From Candidatus Phascolarctobacterium caballi (GTDB taxonomy: Bacteria > Bacillota > Negativicutes > Acidaminococcales > Acidaminococcaceae), in NCBI GenBank assembly GCA_018065225.1, contig JAGHTS010000299.1, positions 1 through 15,214 of the forward strand: 15,214 nucleotides of DNA, given 5' to 3'. Shown one piece after another: positions 15,180-15,214 of the stretch. Position 1 is the first letter of the stretch, and each line of letters starts with the position of its first letter. The position numbers were made by a program, and so were the translations under genes. The notes under the pieces were generated by a model. The model saw nothing but the letters and a program-made list of their open reading frames with translations, searched no databases and was not told where the DNA came from.

Positions 15180-15214
15180 AATCTCGCGCGAGATCTGACG
15201 AATCTCGCGCGAGA
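15180..15214. repeat. Tandem TCTCGCGCGAGA palindromes, 21-bp period, cut by window edge
   Basis: The 14-base string AATCTCGCGCGAGA occurs at 15180-15193 and 15201-15214, exactly 21 bp apart. Its core TCTCGCGCGAGA is a perfect 12-bp palindrome, and the first copy extends to 14 bp (ATCTCGCGCGAGAT, 15181-15194). The copies can also pair with each other as a hairpin of at least 13 bp with a 7-base loop (15195-15201). CGCGCG stands out in this AT-rich sequence. The second copy reaches the last base, so more units may follow. Confidence 0.85.

Noticed and set aside
15180..15214. Start of a CRISPR array
   Set aside because: The repeat is only 14 bases, is a full palindrome and is separated by only 7 bases, far too short for CRISPR repeats and spacers.

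Overview
The window looks like a chromosomal housekeeping segment from an AT-rich Bacillota (Firmicutes) bacterium. All 14 protein genes and the single tRNA lie on the + strand. The dprA-topA-trmFO order, the UPF0735/PheB-type ACT protein in front of hom-thrB, the PlsY acyltransferase, the genomically encoded CCA of the tRNA and the purine-rich Shine-Dalgarno sites all fit this phylum. The general look (DUF512 next to der and plsY, a solo CobO-like protein, a WecG/TagA protein) makes me think of the Negativicutes, for example an Acidaminococcaceae/Phascolarctobacterium relative. That genus-level placement is an impression, not something shown by the sequence.

Region 1 (1-9128) is a tightly packed run: dprA, topA, trmFO, a PaaG-like enoyl-CoA isomerase, a PDZ/radical-SAM DUF512 protein, a CobO-like corrinoid adenosyltransferase, der and plsY. 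Junctions are short or overlapping, and three of them are TAATG stop/start overlaps. No promoter or terminator is evident inside the run. It ends at a strong hairpin terminator (about 9150-9183) just after plsY.

Region 2 (9184-12106) starts with its own promoter and carries the ACT regulator, homoserine dehydrogenase and homoserine kinase, which together make O-phosphohomoserine for threonine synthesis. thrB has no terminator of its own. A near-consensus promoter then drives tRNA-Pro(GGG), followed by an intrinsic terminator with a T6 tail.

Region 3 (12107-15051) holds a small four-cysteine protein of unknown function, peptide chain release factor 3 and a WecG/TagA-type glycosyltransferase, joined by an 8-bp overlap and a 0-bp gap. 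Only 22 bp separate the tRNA terminator from the first start codon, so these genes probably depend on read-through from the tRNA promoter.

Region 4 (15052-15214) has no gene. It holds two different pairs of perfect palindromes, both repeated with the same 21-bp period, on either side of a possible promoter. This is the most unusual part of the window and it is cut by the window edge. The rest is largely ordinary core genome, with two further points: the enoyl-CoA hydratase-like protein lacks both hydratase glutamates, and the isomerase/DUF512/CobO trio is translationally coupled.
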